This document shows positions 47,404 through 56,423 of a DNA stretch of 64,000 bases, piece after piece. The notes beneath the pieces are model-generated. The model saw only the letters and a program-made list of their open reading frames with translations, made no database searches and was not told where the DNA came from. Where the stretch lies: NCBI GenBank assembly GCA_020850455.1, contig JADZEQ010000010.1, positions 83,672 through 147,671 of the forward strand, written 5' to 3'. Within the stretch, counting starts at the first letter, position 1, and every line of letters begins with the position of its first letter. The stretch comes from Sphingomonadaceae bacterium. Its GTDB lineage: Bacteria; Pseudomonadota; Alphaproteobacteria; Sphingomonadales; Sphingomonadaceae. Position numbers and translations under genes: made by a program.

Positions 47404-47420
47404 GCAATCCTCCCACCAAG

Positions 47421-47457
47421 AAAAAGCGCGCCCGCTTTGCATGGCGAGCGCGCTTTT
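47421..47457 (-). terminator. Intrinsic terminator after the TonB receptor gene
   Basis: On the minus strand GCGCGC (47453-47448) pairs with GCGCGC (47431-47426) and extends by two A-T pairs into a TTTTT run (47425-47421). It separates the receptor gene from the serine hydrolase gene and may lower expression of the latter. Confidence 0.6.
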
Positions 47458-47476
47458 GTCTTTCCGTTTCTATATC

Positions 47477-49741
47477 TCAGTAATTGTAGGACAAAGTGAC
47501 ACCAAGCGTGCGTGGCTGCAACACATTTGCCGTCGCCCGCACCCCGCCGACAATTGGCCGCGCCGTCCCGCCGGTAAAGCCATATTGGTCGAACAGATTA
47601 TTGACATAGACTGTTGCCTGCACCGGGCCGAAACGCACACCGGCGGCAAAGTTGGCAACGATATAATCGTCGAGCTTAAAGTTGGTGATCAAGGGGGTTA
47701 TCAATGTGCCATTGGCACCGATACCGCCATTGTAACCGGTATTGCGGTTGCCGACAAAGCGCATGCCGCCGCTGATAAAGCCGTCCCATTCGTCGGATAT
47801 CGGGAAGTCATAGCTCATCCGCAGCGCACCATTCCAGCGCGGCAATTGCGCCAGTCGTTCACCTTCCAGCGCACCAAAAGCGGCGGTTTCATCCGAATCG
47901 AGCGTTGCATGGGCGTAGCCTAGGCTGGCAATTATCTGCAGCCCAGTGGCGGGACGAAACGTCATAACGCCTTCAAATCCGTAAGCGGTCACATCGCTGT
48001 TGGCATTGCCACCGGTGGTTGCCCCGTTGACGAAAGTCACTGCTTGTGGGCCATGCCAGTCATTGTACCAGAAGGCGACATCATAGCTGATGCTGTTATC
48101 GGCGAGATCACCCTTGGCGCCGACTTCATAGCTCCACAACGTATCGGTGGCGATGATCAGCGGCGCGACATTCACCCCGCCCCGGATTAGCGGAAGGTTG
48201 GCGTTCTGCGGACGATAGCCGCTGGCGATCCGCGCATAGAGCGACAGGTCCGGATTTGGACGATAGCGCGCCGTAAAGCTGTAGGTATCGACCGTGTCTT
48301 TGTCGGTCGTTTCGGGCAAATTGGCAACAATCAGCCCCGGCCCATCGGTCAGTGCGACCGAGGAACGTATGCCCGCCAACCGTGCCCCGACCGCGACATC
48401 GAAATCGGGCGTGAAATAATATGTCGCCTGTCCATAGACCGCCGTTTCCTTGAGGCGGCTGGCCAGATCTACATCGAGCGCGAGAAAGGCCCCCGGGTTG
48501 CCGAGTAATGATTGGAGGTTGCTGCTGCGTTCGTTGGAGTAGAAGAGACCGATCGTCCATTCAAAGGTCTGATTTTGTGCGGATTCCAGGCGGACTTCCT
48601 GCACAAAACGATCTGTCACCGTCTGCCCGACAAACAATGCCGATTTGGTCGTCCCGGCAGGTTGGCCTGCCAGAAGGTCGATCAGACCGCCAAAGGTCGC
48701 GACCAGATCCGCCGAATTGGCAACGCTGCGTCGTTGGTCGCTCGTCGAGGAGATTAAATGCCCCCAACCGAAATCGATGTTCACCGTGCCGGCATAAAGT
48801 TCAAAATCATCGACCAGCGCCATGGCACCTTCGTCGGTGCTATAGGGTCCGTTGGCCAGTGCAAAGGGCGGCCCGACCAACGCCACCGTATTGGCGCCCG
48901 TCGAATCAAGGTCACTGTTCATTGCCATCAGGCTGATCGAAATATTGTCGGTCGGACGAGCGACGAGTCGGGCCGAAAGCCCGCGCCGGTCATAGGCATC
49001 GACGTTGCGGGCTGCGCCGGTGGGCGATGCGGCGATGCGGTCGATGAAGCCGCCGAAATCTTCGCGGAAGCCCGAAACGCTCAAACCTAGGCGACCAGCG
49101 ATAATCGGCACACTGATCCGCCCGCTGATCGTCGTATTGGTGCGTCCTTCCTCCAGCGCCGAATAGTCGACCTTGAAACTGCCCTGTATGTCCGAGATAG
49201 AGGGGTCGCGGCTGATATAGCGCACGACACCGCCCATCGACGAACTGCCATAAAGCGTACCCTGTGGTCCGCGGATCAGTTCGATGCGTTCCACATCATC
49301 CTGTACCGCATCATAATGAAGCGACGGACCCGCTGCGAAGGAGTTGGACGAACCGATGGGCACATCATCGACATATATGCCGACCGTCGTCGCGCGACCG
49401 GTCTGTGCAACGCCGCGCATGGTGATGGTGTTGGCATTGGGCAGACCGCCGCCCGAAAAATGGACGCCAGGCGCAGTTTCCGCCACTTCACGCAGGCGGA
49501 CTAAACCTTCGCGGGCCAGTTCTTCGGGATCAACCGCGCTGACCGAAAGGCCAGTATTTTGTAGCGTTTCTGTGCGTCGCGATGCGGTAACGACAATCTC
49601 CCCCTCCGCGGCGGATTCACCGTCAGCATCGGCGGCATTTGCCGCAGGCTGCGCTTGCGCCATCGCCGTCGTCGGCACTAACATAGCCGCCAGCACCATG
49701 GTTGCGGCGGTGGTCATCAATCGCTGGGCACCCACTTTCAT
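47477..49741 (-). CDS. TonB-dependent receptor of the catabolic island
   Basis: This is an outer-membrane importer of about 754 residues with a signal peptide ending in TTAMAQA, a TonB-box-like GEIVVTASRRTE, a plug with LIRGPQGTLYGSSSMGGVVRY, and a beta-barrel ending in LGVTLSYNY. The receptor belongs to the large sphingomonad group for organic substrates. It sits at the left end of the island next to the regulator and probably takes up the island's substrate. A TTG precedes ATG 49741. Confidence 0.93.
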   Translation of the reverse strand: MKVGAQRLMTTAATMVLAAMLVPTTAMAQAQPAANAADADGESAAEGEIVVTASRRTETLQNTGLSVSAVDPEELAREGLVRLREVAETAPGVHFSGGGLPNANTITMRGVAQTGRATTVGIYVDDVPIGSSNSFAAGPSLHYDAVQDDVERIELIRGPQGTLYGSSSMGGVVRYISRDPSISDIQGSFKVDYSALEEGRTNTTISGRISVPIIAGRLGLSVSGFREDFGGFIDRIAASPTGAARNVDAYDRRGLSARLVARPTDNISISLMAMNSDLDSTGANTVALVGPPFALANGPYSTDEGAMALVDDFELYAGTVNIDFGWGHLISSTSDQRRSVANSADLVATFGGLIDLLAGQPAGTTKSALFVGQTVTDRFVQEVRLESAQNQTFEWTIGLFYSNERSSNLQSLLGNPGAFLALDVDLASRLKETAVYGQATYYFTPDFDVAVGARLAGIRSSVALTDGPGLIVANLPETTDKDTVDTYSFTARYRPNPDLSLYARIASGYRPQNANLPLIRGGVNVAPLIIATDTLWSYEVGAKGDLADNSISYDVAFWYNDWHGPQAVTFVNGATTGGNANSDVTAYGFEGVMTFRPATGLQIIASLGYAHATLDSDETAAFGALEGERLAQLPRWNGALRMSYDFPISDEWDGFISGGMRFVGNRNTGYNGGIGANGTLITPLITNFKLDDYIVANFAAGVRFGPVQATVYVNNLFDQYGFTGGTARPIVGGVRATANVLQPRTLGVTLSYNY

Positions 49742-49785
49742 CAACCTTCCCCTTTATCGAGCATAAAGTTTCCAATGTGATATTG

Positions 49786-49799
49786 TTCTCATATAAGAA
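49786..49799. promoter_or_regulatory. Putative operator TTCT-N6-AGAA (copy 1)
   Basis: TTCTCATATAAGAA is an interrupted palindrome in the spacer between the divergent TonB receptor and cupin/XRE regulator. A second copy with the same TTCT-N6-AGAA shape lies 179 bases away at 49965. This is a likely target of the adjacent regulator. Confidence 0.4.
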
Positions 49800-49964
49800 A
49801 CGAATCAGTGAAAACTGTCAAGAGAATCTCAAATGAGGCGGAAATATGCCGTTTCTGGCTAGCCGGATGCGCGTCCTCCCCGTTATGCTTGTGGTGGGGG
49901 CTATGGGCTTTTGCGGCGCTCAAGCGACAGTTTCAACGATTTGCTGGGTGGGCTGCCAGCAATT

Positions 49965-49978
49965 TTCTAAGTTGAGAA
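49965..49978. promoter_or_regulatory. Putative operator TTCT-N6-AGAA (copy 2)
   Basis: TTCTAAGTTGAGAA, with flanking AAT and ATT, lies about 40 bases before the regulator start. Its reverse strand reads TTCTCAACTTAGAA and matches copy 1 at TTCTCA and AGAA. It could mediate autoregulation. Confidence 0.4.
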
Positions 49979-50015
49979 ATTGTGTCGACAGTCCTATGCC
50001 ATGGGGTCAGACGCA

Positions 50016-50672
50016 ATGAGGGATATGCAATCCATGGCAATAGGGGAGAGAGCGGCATTGGCGGAGCCGGCCGATATGACCGCAGCCGAAAATGCTTTGG
50101 GGTTGGGCATAAAGCGGTTTCGACTGCTCAAAAAATGGTCGTTGAAGGATCTGGCGGCGAAAAGCGGTATCCCTATTTCTACCCTATCGAAGGTTGAAAA
50201 TGGCCAAATGTCCCTGAAGCTGGAGCGTTTATTGCGCGTAACCGCTGCACTGGGCATCGACGTCATGCAATTGGTTCAACCGGCCGAGCCCGAAACGGCA
50301 GTCAGGTTGATCACCGGTCGGCGTAGCATTACCCGGCATGGCGAGGCCAAGGTCGTTCAGACCGAAAATGGCCGTTACGCCCACCATGCCGCAGATTTTT
50401 CACATCGATTATTGTCCCCGACGGTTATTGAGGTGTTTCCTGGTCGCAACCCCGAGCCGGTGCGCCATCAGGGAGAGGAGTTTATCTTCGTCCTCGAGGG
50501 TCGGGTTGAGGTGATGACGGAATTCTACGAACCCATGGTTTTAGAGGTGGGCGAGAGCCTCTACATCGATTCAACAATGGCGCATAATGTGCGTGCGCTG
50601 GACGGCAAAACGGCGCGGTTGCTCAATATTTCCTCTACCCCGCGTAATTTTGCCACCGACGGTCGCCTCTGA
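50016..50672 (+). CDS. XRE-family transcriptional regulator with cupin sensor domain
   Basis: This protein has about 218 residues: an N-terminal XRE helix-turn-helix (about 30-85; LAAKSGIPISTLSKVENGQ) and a C-terminal cupin_2 domain (about 135-205; VRHQGEEFIFVLEGRVEV; STMAHNVRA). Regulators of this type, such as PuuR, repress catabolic genes and release on binding a small molecule or metal. It is divergent from the TonB receptor and convergent with the DadA gene, so it is the obvious regulator of the island. ATG 50016 is chosen; ATG 50001 is possible. Confidence 0.88.
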   Translation: MRDMQSMAIGERAALAEPADMTAAENALGLGIKRFRLLKKWSLKDLAAKSGIPISTLSKVENGQMSLKLERLLRVTAALGIDVMQLVQPAEPETAVRLITGRRSITRHGEAKVVQTENGRYAHHAADFSHRLLSPTVIEVFPGRNPEPVRHQGEEFIFVLEGRVEVMTEFYEPMVLEVGESLYIDSTMAHNVRALDGKTARLLNISSTPRNFATDGRL

Positions 50673-50716
50673 GCCTCGATACTTCGGCGATACAATCCCG
50701 GTATTGCGGACTAATT

Positions 50717-51979
50717 TCAGTCGGGGGCAAAGGGCCGCAAGTCAAAGTCGCTGTTTTCACCGGCCATCAACCGCGCCAAAGCCTCACCGCTGCCGGCTGC
50801 CTCGGTCCACCCCAGATGTCCATGGCCGCAATTGAGGTATAGGCCTGGACAGTCTGTCTGGCCGATGCAGGGCACACCGCGTGCGTGCATGGGGCGAAAT
50901 CCGGCCCATGCGACGGGATCGCGCGCATCCAATGCATCGGCTTGTTCGGGCAGAATCTGGCGCAAAAGATGCTTCAGATTGGCAATGCGCGCCGGAACAA
51001 TTCTTGCATCAAAGCCCGAAAATTCGGCGGTACCCGCAACACGCAGCCGACTGCCCAGCGGGGTCAGCGCCGCATGAAGAGCGTCATCGACAAGCGGCAA
51101 TGTCGGCAGTGCGATGCCGTCTGCGGCATAGGTGAGGGAATAGCCTTTCACCGGCGCTACTGCCACCTTCACGCCTGCTGAGCGGGCCAATGAAGGGGTT
51201 TCTGCGCCTGCCGCCAGCACCGCCGCGTCTGCGTCCAGTCGCTGCCCGTCGTCCAAAATGGCGCCACGCACCTTGCCACCTTCTACCCACAGGCGCTGCA
51301 CCGCCCGACCGAACAACAGCTGCGCCCCGCGATCCGCTGCGCCGTCCACCAACGCACGAGTGAATTGCGCCGCATCGCCCGATTCATCGTCAGGAAAATG
51401 CACCGCACCGGCCAGTCTAGATGCTATCGGTGCCAAGCTGGGCTGATTCTGGACCAGCTTTTCGCAATCCCATGGGTCATAGCGCACCCCCATGACGGCA
51501 AAGCTCGCTGCTTTGGCTATCCCGGCATACCAAGCCGCTTCACTGCGATAGATTTTTAATGTCCCGCAACGCGATGCAGCATATTGCGGGCGCATCCGCT
51601 CGCGCCACTCTGCCATGACCCGCAGGCTGAATAGCCCCAGTTCTACATTGTGCCGTGTTGCACGGGTGTAGGCCGTTTGACGGCTGTTAGCCAGAAAGGC
51701 CGCCCCCCAGGCGGTCAGACCCGGCAGCGCGGACAAGCGCAGCAGCATGGGCGCATCTTCGCGCCCAACCCAGCGCAACAGGTCGCGCCAAACCCCCGGC
51801 GCATTCCACGGGTCGGCCATGCTGGGGGTCAACATGCCGCCATTGGCATGGCTGGCTCCCACTGCCGGGGTCGCGCCCCGGTCAACCAAAGTGACAGCGA
51901 ATCCGCGTTGTACCAACGCATAGGCGGTTGCCGCACCAACCAACCCGGCACCGATAATGAGGATATGATTTTTGCTCAT
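50717..51979 (-). CDS. D-amino-acid dehydrogenase (DadA family)
   Basis: This FAD-dependent oxidoreductase of 420 residues has the Rossmann motif IIGAGLVGAATAYALVQRG at its start and the DadA-type end (GHGHLGWTEAAGSGEALARL). DadA oxidatively deaminates D-amino acids to 2-keto acids, passing electrons to the respiratory chain. Its place between the regulator and the M81 gene suggests that D-amino acids or a related imino acid are released by the island's hydrolases. It is transcribed divergently from the operon that follows. Confidence 0.88.
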   Translation of the reverse strand: MSKNHILIIGAGLVGAATAYALVQRGFAVTLVDRGATPAVGASHANGGMLTPSMADPWNAPGVWRDLLRWVGREDAPMLLRLSALPGLTAWGAAFLANSRQTAYTRATRHNVELGLFSLRVMAEWRERMRPQYAASRCGTLKIYRSEAAWYAGIAKAASFAVMGVRYDPWDCEKLVQNQPSLAPIASRLAGAVHFPDDESGDAAQFTRALVDGAADRGAQLLFGRAVQRLWVEGGKVRGAILDDGQRLDADAAVLAAGAETPSLARSAGVKVAVAPVKGYSLTYAADGIALPTLPLVDDALHAALTPLGSRLRVAGTAEFSGFDARIVPARIANLKHLLRQILPEQADALDARDPVAWAGFRPMHARGVPCIGQTDCPGLYLNCGHGHLGWTEAAGSGEALARLMAGENSDFDLRPFAPD

Positions 51980-52124
51980 TTTGAAAATTCTACTTCACTT
52001 TTGAGATTTTTTTCAATAGCCAAGGTTGTTGCTTGGGGGGTGTCGTGCCACTCTTTGAGCCGAGAATCAGGCAAAATCTACGATAATCAAATAGATGCTG
52101 TGCGATGGGGGTAAGGTAGATCCG

Positions 52125-53615
52125 ATGAAAATTTTCACAGCATATCTTGCCCATGAGACGAACACATTCTCGCCTATCCCCACCAACCTCGCCGCATTTT
52201 ATGAAGGTGGCTTTTATCGCCCGCAGGAATCGCCACCGCCTGCGCCGGGTGCGAGCGAACATCTGCTCGGTGCGAGCTATTTTTATGAGGAAGCCCAGCG
52301 GCGCGGCGATGAGGTGGTCGTCGGCCTATGCGCGCAGGCACAACCAAGTCGCCCAACCAATCGCAAAGATTATCTGCAGCTGCGGCAGTGGCTGCTCGAT
52401 GACCTGACCGCGGCGCGTGAGGGCATCGATATGGTATTGGTGATGATGCACGGCGCGATGATGGCGGAGGGTTGCGACGATTGTGAGGGAGACATTATTG
52501 CCGCGATGCGCGCGATCGTCGGCCCCGATGTCCCCATCGGCCTGTTGCTCGACCTTCATTGCAACATCACGCCAACGATGCTCGACAATGCAACGATCGT
52601 GAAGGCGTGCAAGGAATATCCCCACACTGACTTCGACGCGCGGGCGCGCGAACTATACGCGTTATGTGCGGCGATCCGCCGTGGCAGCATTACGCCCGCC
52701 CTTGGCTTTTGCCGCGTGCCGATGCTCGGTCTGTTTCAAACAGCCCAGGACCCGATGCGATCGTTCATCGATGCCATTTTGTTGCGGGAAGAAACGCCCG
52801 ACCTATGCTCTATCACGCTGGCCCACGGCTTCCCCTGGTCCGATTTCGCCCATGCGGGGGCCAGTGTCATCGTCTATGCCGACAAGGACGCAGCGCTGGC
52901 CCAGCGCAGCGCCGAGGCGATTGCCGAGCAATTTTTTACCCTGCGCGAAAGCGGGCAGGCCCGGCTAAGCAGTGTCGATGAAGCCATCGATCAGGCGCTC
53001 GCCTGCGACGACGGGACGGTGGTTATTGCCGATATTGCCGACAATCCTGGTGGTGGGGCACCATCCGATTCAACCTTCGTCCTCGGTGAATTATTGCGGC
53101 GAGGTGTGGAGAATGTCGCTCTCGCCTACATCTGGGATCCAGCCGCGGTCGATCTGGCCTTTATCGCGGGCGAAGGCGCGCGATTGCCGATGCGCGTAGG
53201 CGGCAAGGTCAGCCGTTGGTCGGGCTCGCCGGTCGATGTGGAAGTGGAAGTGTTGTGCTTGCGCACCGATGCTACGCAGCAACATATTGCGACTGGCCCG
53301 ACGCCGTTAGGCCGTACGGCGCTGGTCCGCGCCAATGGCATTGACATCATCCTCAATGACCTGCGGCAGCAGCCTTTCTCCCCCCAAGGCTTTGTAGAGG
53401 CGGGGGTCGATCCGTGGACCAAGAAAATCGTTGTCGTCAAATCAACCCACCATTTCTATGCCGCATTTCACCAACGCGCGGCACAGATCATCTATTGCGA
53501 CACGCCCGGCGCACTCAATGCTGACGTCAAACACCGACCCTATCAGCATATTCGCCGGCCAATCTGGCCGATCGACCCAATCGAGCGGCTAACCCCGCCG
53601 GGGAAGGCGACCTGA
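52125..53615 (+). CDS. M81-family metallopeptidase (MlrC-like)
   Basis: This cytoplasmic protein of about 496 residues has no signal peptide. It has the family's HETNTFSPIPT near its start and the zinc-site pattern MMHG (His109), LLDLHCNITP (Asp143, His145) and EYPHTDFDARA (His167). The C-terminal domain (IADNPGGGAPSDSTFVL; STHHFYAAF) is complete. M81 includes microcystinase C, which cuts linear peptides with unusual residues, but most members are uncharacterised. ATG 52125 has AAGG eight bases upstream. It heads the 11.6-kb operon. Confidence 0.88.
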   Translation: MKIFTAYLAHETNTFSPIPTNLAAFYEGGFYRPQESPPPAPGASEHLLGASYFYEEAQRRGDEVVVGLCAQAQPSRPTNRKDYLQLRQWLLDDLTAAREGIDMVLVMMHGAMMAEGCDDCEGDIIAAMRAIVGPDVPIGLLLDLHCNITPTMLDNATIVKACKEYPHTDFDARARELYALCAAIRRGSITPALGFCRVPMLGLFQTAQDPMRSFIDAILLREETPDLCSITLAHGFPWSDFAHAGASVIVYADKDAALAQRSAEAIAEQFFTLRESGQARLSSVDEAIDQALACDDGTVVIADIADNPGGGAPSDSTFVLGELLRRGVENVALAYIWDPAAVDLAFIAGEGARLPMRVGGKVSRWSGSPVDVEVEVLCLRTDATQQHIATGPTPLGRTALVRANGIDIILNDLRQQPFSPQGFVEAGVDPWTKKIVVVKSTHHFYAAFHQRAAQIIYCDTPGALNADVKHRPYQHIRRPIWPIDPIERLTPPGKAT

Positions 53616-53617
53616 CG

Positions 53618-54904
53618 ATGGTCAAATCCATCGCCATCCTCTCGCTCATCCTGTTGCTGCTCTTCAGCGGTATGGGCATGGCATATGCGCTGGGATCATC
53701 GGCCCTTGTAGCCTTTCTTATTACCGACAGCCTGCGCTTTTTGGCCGCAGCGCCGCAGCGGATATTCTTTCAGCTCGACGTTTTCGCAATCATGGCCATG
53801 CCGCTGTTCATTCTGGCGGGCGAATTGATGAACCGCGCAGGCGTTACCCGGGCGCTGATCGACTTTTCGATGTTGCTGTTGGGCAAGTTGCGGGGCGGTC
53901 TGGGTCATGTCAACATTATGACGTCGGTGTTTTTTGCGGGGATCAGCGGGTCTGCGGCAGCCGATATCGCCGCTTTGACCAATACATTTGTGCCACAGAT
54001 GGAACGGCATGGTTATGACCGATATTATGCAGGCGCGCTCACCGCCGCGGCATCGGTCATTGCGCCAATCATTCCCCCATCGATCATCCTTATCATGTAT
54101 GGGGCGATCACCTCGACCGATGTGGCAGCGTTGTTCGTGGCAGGGATTATCCCCGGTCTGCTGCTGGCTCTATCGCTCTTCATCACCAATGCCGTCATCG
54201 CACGTCGGGAAGGGCACCCGGGTGGTGCTGACGCCGTCCTGCCACCGATCTGGCCGACGCTCCGCCGCGCTTTGCCCGCGCTTAGCCTACCGGCGATTAT
54301 CCTTGGTGGTATCGTCTTTGGCTTGACCACACCCATTGAAGCCGGTGCGCTCGCCTGTTGTGCGGCACTGGCACTGGGGTTTTGGTATCGTGACCTCAAC
54401 TGGGCAGATGTCGGGGAGAGTCTTGAACGCACCGCGCAACTGACCGGTTCCATTTTCATGATCGTCGCGGGAACATCGCTGCTCAGCTACCTCCTTGTGC
54501 TGCATCAGGTGCCAGAGGCGTTGGTGCACATGGTTACCGCGCTTAACCTTCATGGTGTTTGGTTCGTGCTTATGATCATGATATTATTCATTATATTGGG
54601 CATGACCTTTGATTTCATGCTGGGGCTGCTGGTGGTTGTGCCCCTGCTCGCGCCGATTGCTGTCGCGCAGGGGACGCACCCGGTGGCCTTGGGGGTGCTG
54701 ATCTGCATCAATATCGCCATTGGACTTATCACACCGCCGATGGGCGAAGGCTTGTTGATGGTGTCGACGATCACAGGTCAGCGATATTGGGCACTATGTA
54801 TGCGCGGCCTGCCCTTTGTGCTGGCAGAGGTGGCGGTATTATTGCTGCTGACCTTCGTTCCTGAAATCATCCTGTTCCTGCCCAGAATGATGGGGATGTT
54901 ATGA
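53618..54904 (+). CDS. dctM: TRAP transporter large permease (DctM)
   Basis: This is the large membrane subunit of a tripartite ATP-independent periplasmic transporter, driven by an ion gradient. The 428-residue protein has about 12 segments and the DctM signatures FVLAGELMNRAGVTRAL-like ILAGELMNRAGVTRAL, SGSAAADIAALTNTFVPQM, and LIMYGAITSTDVAALFVAG. It starts two bases after the M81 stop and overlaps the binding-protein gene. Confidence 0.93.
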   Translation: MVKSIAILSLILLLLFSGMGMAYALGSSALVAFLITDSLRFLAAAPQRIFFQLDVFAIMAMPLFILAGELMNRAGVTRALIDFSMLLLGKLRGGLGHVNIMTSVFFAGISGSAAADIAALTNTFVPQMERHGYDRYYAGALTAAASVIAPIIPPSIILIMYGAITSTDVAALFVAGIIPGLLLALSLFITNAVIARREGHPGGADAVLPPIWPTLRRALPALSLPAIILGGIVFGLTTPIEAGALACCAALALGFWYRDLNWADVGESLERTAQLTGSIFMIVAGTSLLSYLLVLHQVPEALVHMVTALNLHGVWFVLMIMILFIILGMTFDFMLGLLVVVPLLAPIAVAQGTHPVALGVLICINIAIGLITPPMGEGLLMVSTITGQRYWALCMRGLPFVLAEVAVLLLLTFVPEIILFLPRMMGML

Positions 54905-55902
54905 ATCGGCGCGAAGCAATCAGCATCATCGGCGGTGGGCTGTTGCTCGCCGGTTGCGGTACATCTGCGCTCAACCGGGCCACCAAAGTCGGCATGTCGA
55001 CGCCCGCCGATGTCGTCAACAATGGCGTCTATGCTTGGATAGAAGCATGTGTCGAGATATTGCGCGGCGCGGGTTGGGAAACCCGTATCTACCCCAATAG
55101 CGCGGTCGGTGGCGAACGGGACCGCATCTATCAATCGCAATTGGGACTGCTGGAGATCAACGAAACCGGCGGGGATGAAATTGGCCGATGGTCGCCGATG
55201 GCGCACGCTAGCGGCCGCCCATTTTTGATCGATTCCTATGATCATATGAGCCGGATATTATCCGATACGCCCTTCCTCAGCCGAATTTCACATGAACTGG
55301 CACCCTATGGGCTGCAATTGGTCGATATGGCCTATACCGGGTCGATGGTTGGCTTGTTCACCCGCGGCACACCGGTTCGTCGGCTCGCGGACTTGCGCAA
55401 GCTGCGCTTGCGGGTGCTGAGCGCTGCTGATTTTCATTTGCTCAATGCGTGGCGCGTCAATGGCGTGCAGGTGGCGTGGGAGGAGGTGGCACAAGCGCTG
55501 CAATCGGGCATGGTTGACGCCTATTTGAACCCCCCCAATGTTGCGCCGATGTTTGGCCATGGCACGGTGCTCGACTATTTCACCGATCTGCGCATGGGCC
55601 CTGCGGCGCGGTTAATCGTCGTTTCCACCAAATGGTTGAACGGCCTGGACGCGCTGGAACGCGCAACGCTGGAACGCAGCTTTGCCGCCGGACGGGCGGC
55701 CAATCGCCGTTGGATTAGCGCATCGCAGGCGCGGGATCGCCAAAAACTCGCCGAGGTGGGAATAGAATGGATTGATCTGACGGTGGAGGAACGTGCCGAA
55801 TGGCTGGCGGCCTGTGCCGCCATTCCCCCCGACGCATGGGATCGGCCAGACGCGACGGCGCAATATAACCGCTGGATCGAAGAAACCCGGGGGACATCAT
55901 GA
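54901..55902 (+). CDS. dctP: TRAP transporter substrate-binding lipoprotein (DctP)
   Basis: This 333-residue protein has NRREAISIIGGG followed by a LLAGC lipobox, so it may be a Tat-exported lipoprotein rather than a free periplasmic protein. The DctP fold is shown by SAVGGERDRIYQSQLGLLEI and LRKLRLRVLSAADFHLLNAW, where the family's ligand-binding Arg normally lies, and FGHGTVLDYFTD. TRAP ligands usually carry a carboxylate; here a peptide- or sugar-acid-like product fits, but it is not proven. Overlaps both neighbours. Confidence 0.9.
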   Translation: MNRREAISIIGGGLLLAGCGTSALNRATKVGMSTPADVVNNGVYAWIEACVEILRGAGWETRIYPNSAVGGERDRIYQSQLGLLEINETGGDEIGRWSPMAHASGRPFLIDSYDHMSRILSDTPFLSRISHELAPYGLQLVDMAYTGSMVGLFTRGTPVRRLADLRKLRLRVLSAADFHLLNAWRVNGVQVAWEEVAQALQSGMVDAYLNPPNVAPMFGHGTVLDYFTDLRMGPAARLIVVSTKWLNGLDALERATLERSFAAGRAANRRWISASQARDRQKLAEVGIEWIDLTVEERAEWLAACAAIPPDAWDRPDATAQYNRWIEETRGTS

Positions 55903-56423
55903 TTGCGCGGTTTGCCCGAATATTGGATCGCCTGTCCCTCGCCCTCTCGCATGCCGCGCTGGTGTTGGCATGCGCTGGCGTCGCGCTGTTGGTGGTAACG
56001 ATGATGGTGCAGGTGGTGGCGCGCTATATGCTGTCATCCCCACTGGCATGGACCGAAGAACTGGCCCGTTATGCGATGGTTTGGGCTGGTTTGCTGGGCG
56101 CCACGGCTGCATATCAGCGGCGTGCTGACCCCGTATTATTGTCGCGTGGAAGCTTGCCCGCAATGTTGCGCCGCCCGGCGCAATGGCTCGAACTCGTCGC
56201 CGTCATTGCCTTTGCGCTCAGCGTGCTCGTCTACACGCCCCAATTGATTGTAACCGCCGCGACAAGAACCAGCGAAACCATGCAGGTCCCCATGGCATGG
56301 GTCATGGCCATTGTCCCGATATGCTTTGGGCTGTTGCTGCTACATGCGCTGGCCCGCGCGGCTATGCTGGCGACCGGGCAATATGTGGACGCTCCTGCCG
56401 ACGTTGAAGCGGGGACGGTCTGA
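55899..56423 (+). CDS. dctQ: TRAP transporter small permease (DctQ)
   Basis: This 174-residue protein has four membrane helices and the DctQ motif PLAWTEELARYAMVWAGLLG. It completes the TRAP system. The genes are arranged large permease, binding protein, small permease, instead of the common P-Q-M order. Start and stop overlap the neighbours (ATGA and TGATG). Confidence 0.92.
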   Translation: MIARFARILDRLSLALSHAALVLACAGVALLVVTMMVQVVARYMLSSPLAWTEELARYAMVWAGLLGATAAYQRRADPVLLSRGSLPAMLRRPAQWLELVAVIAFALSVLVYTPQLIVTAATRTSETMQVPMAWVMAIVPICFGLLLLHALARAAMLATGQYVDAPADVEAGTV

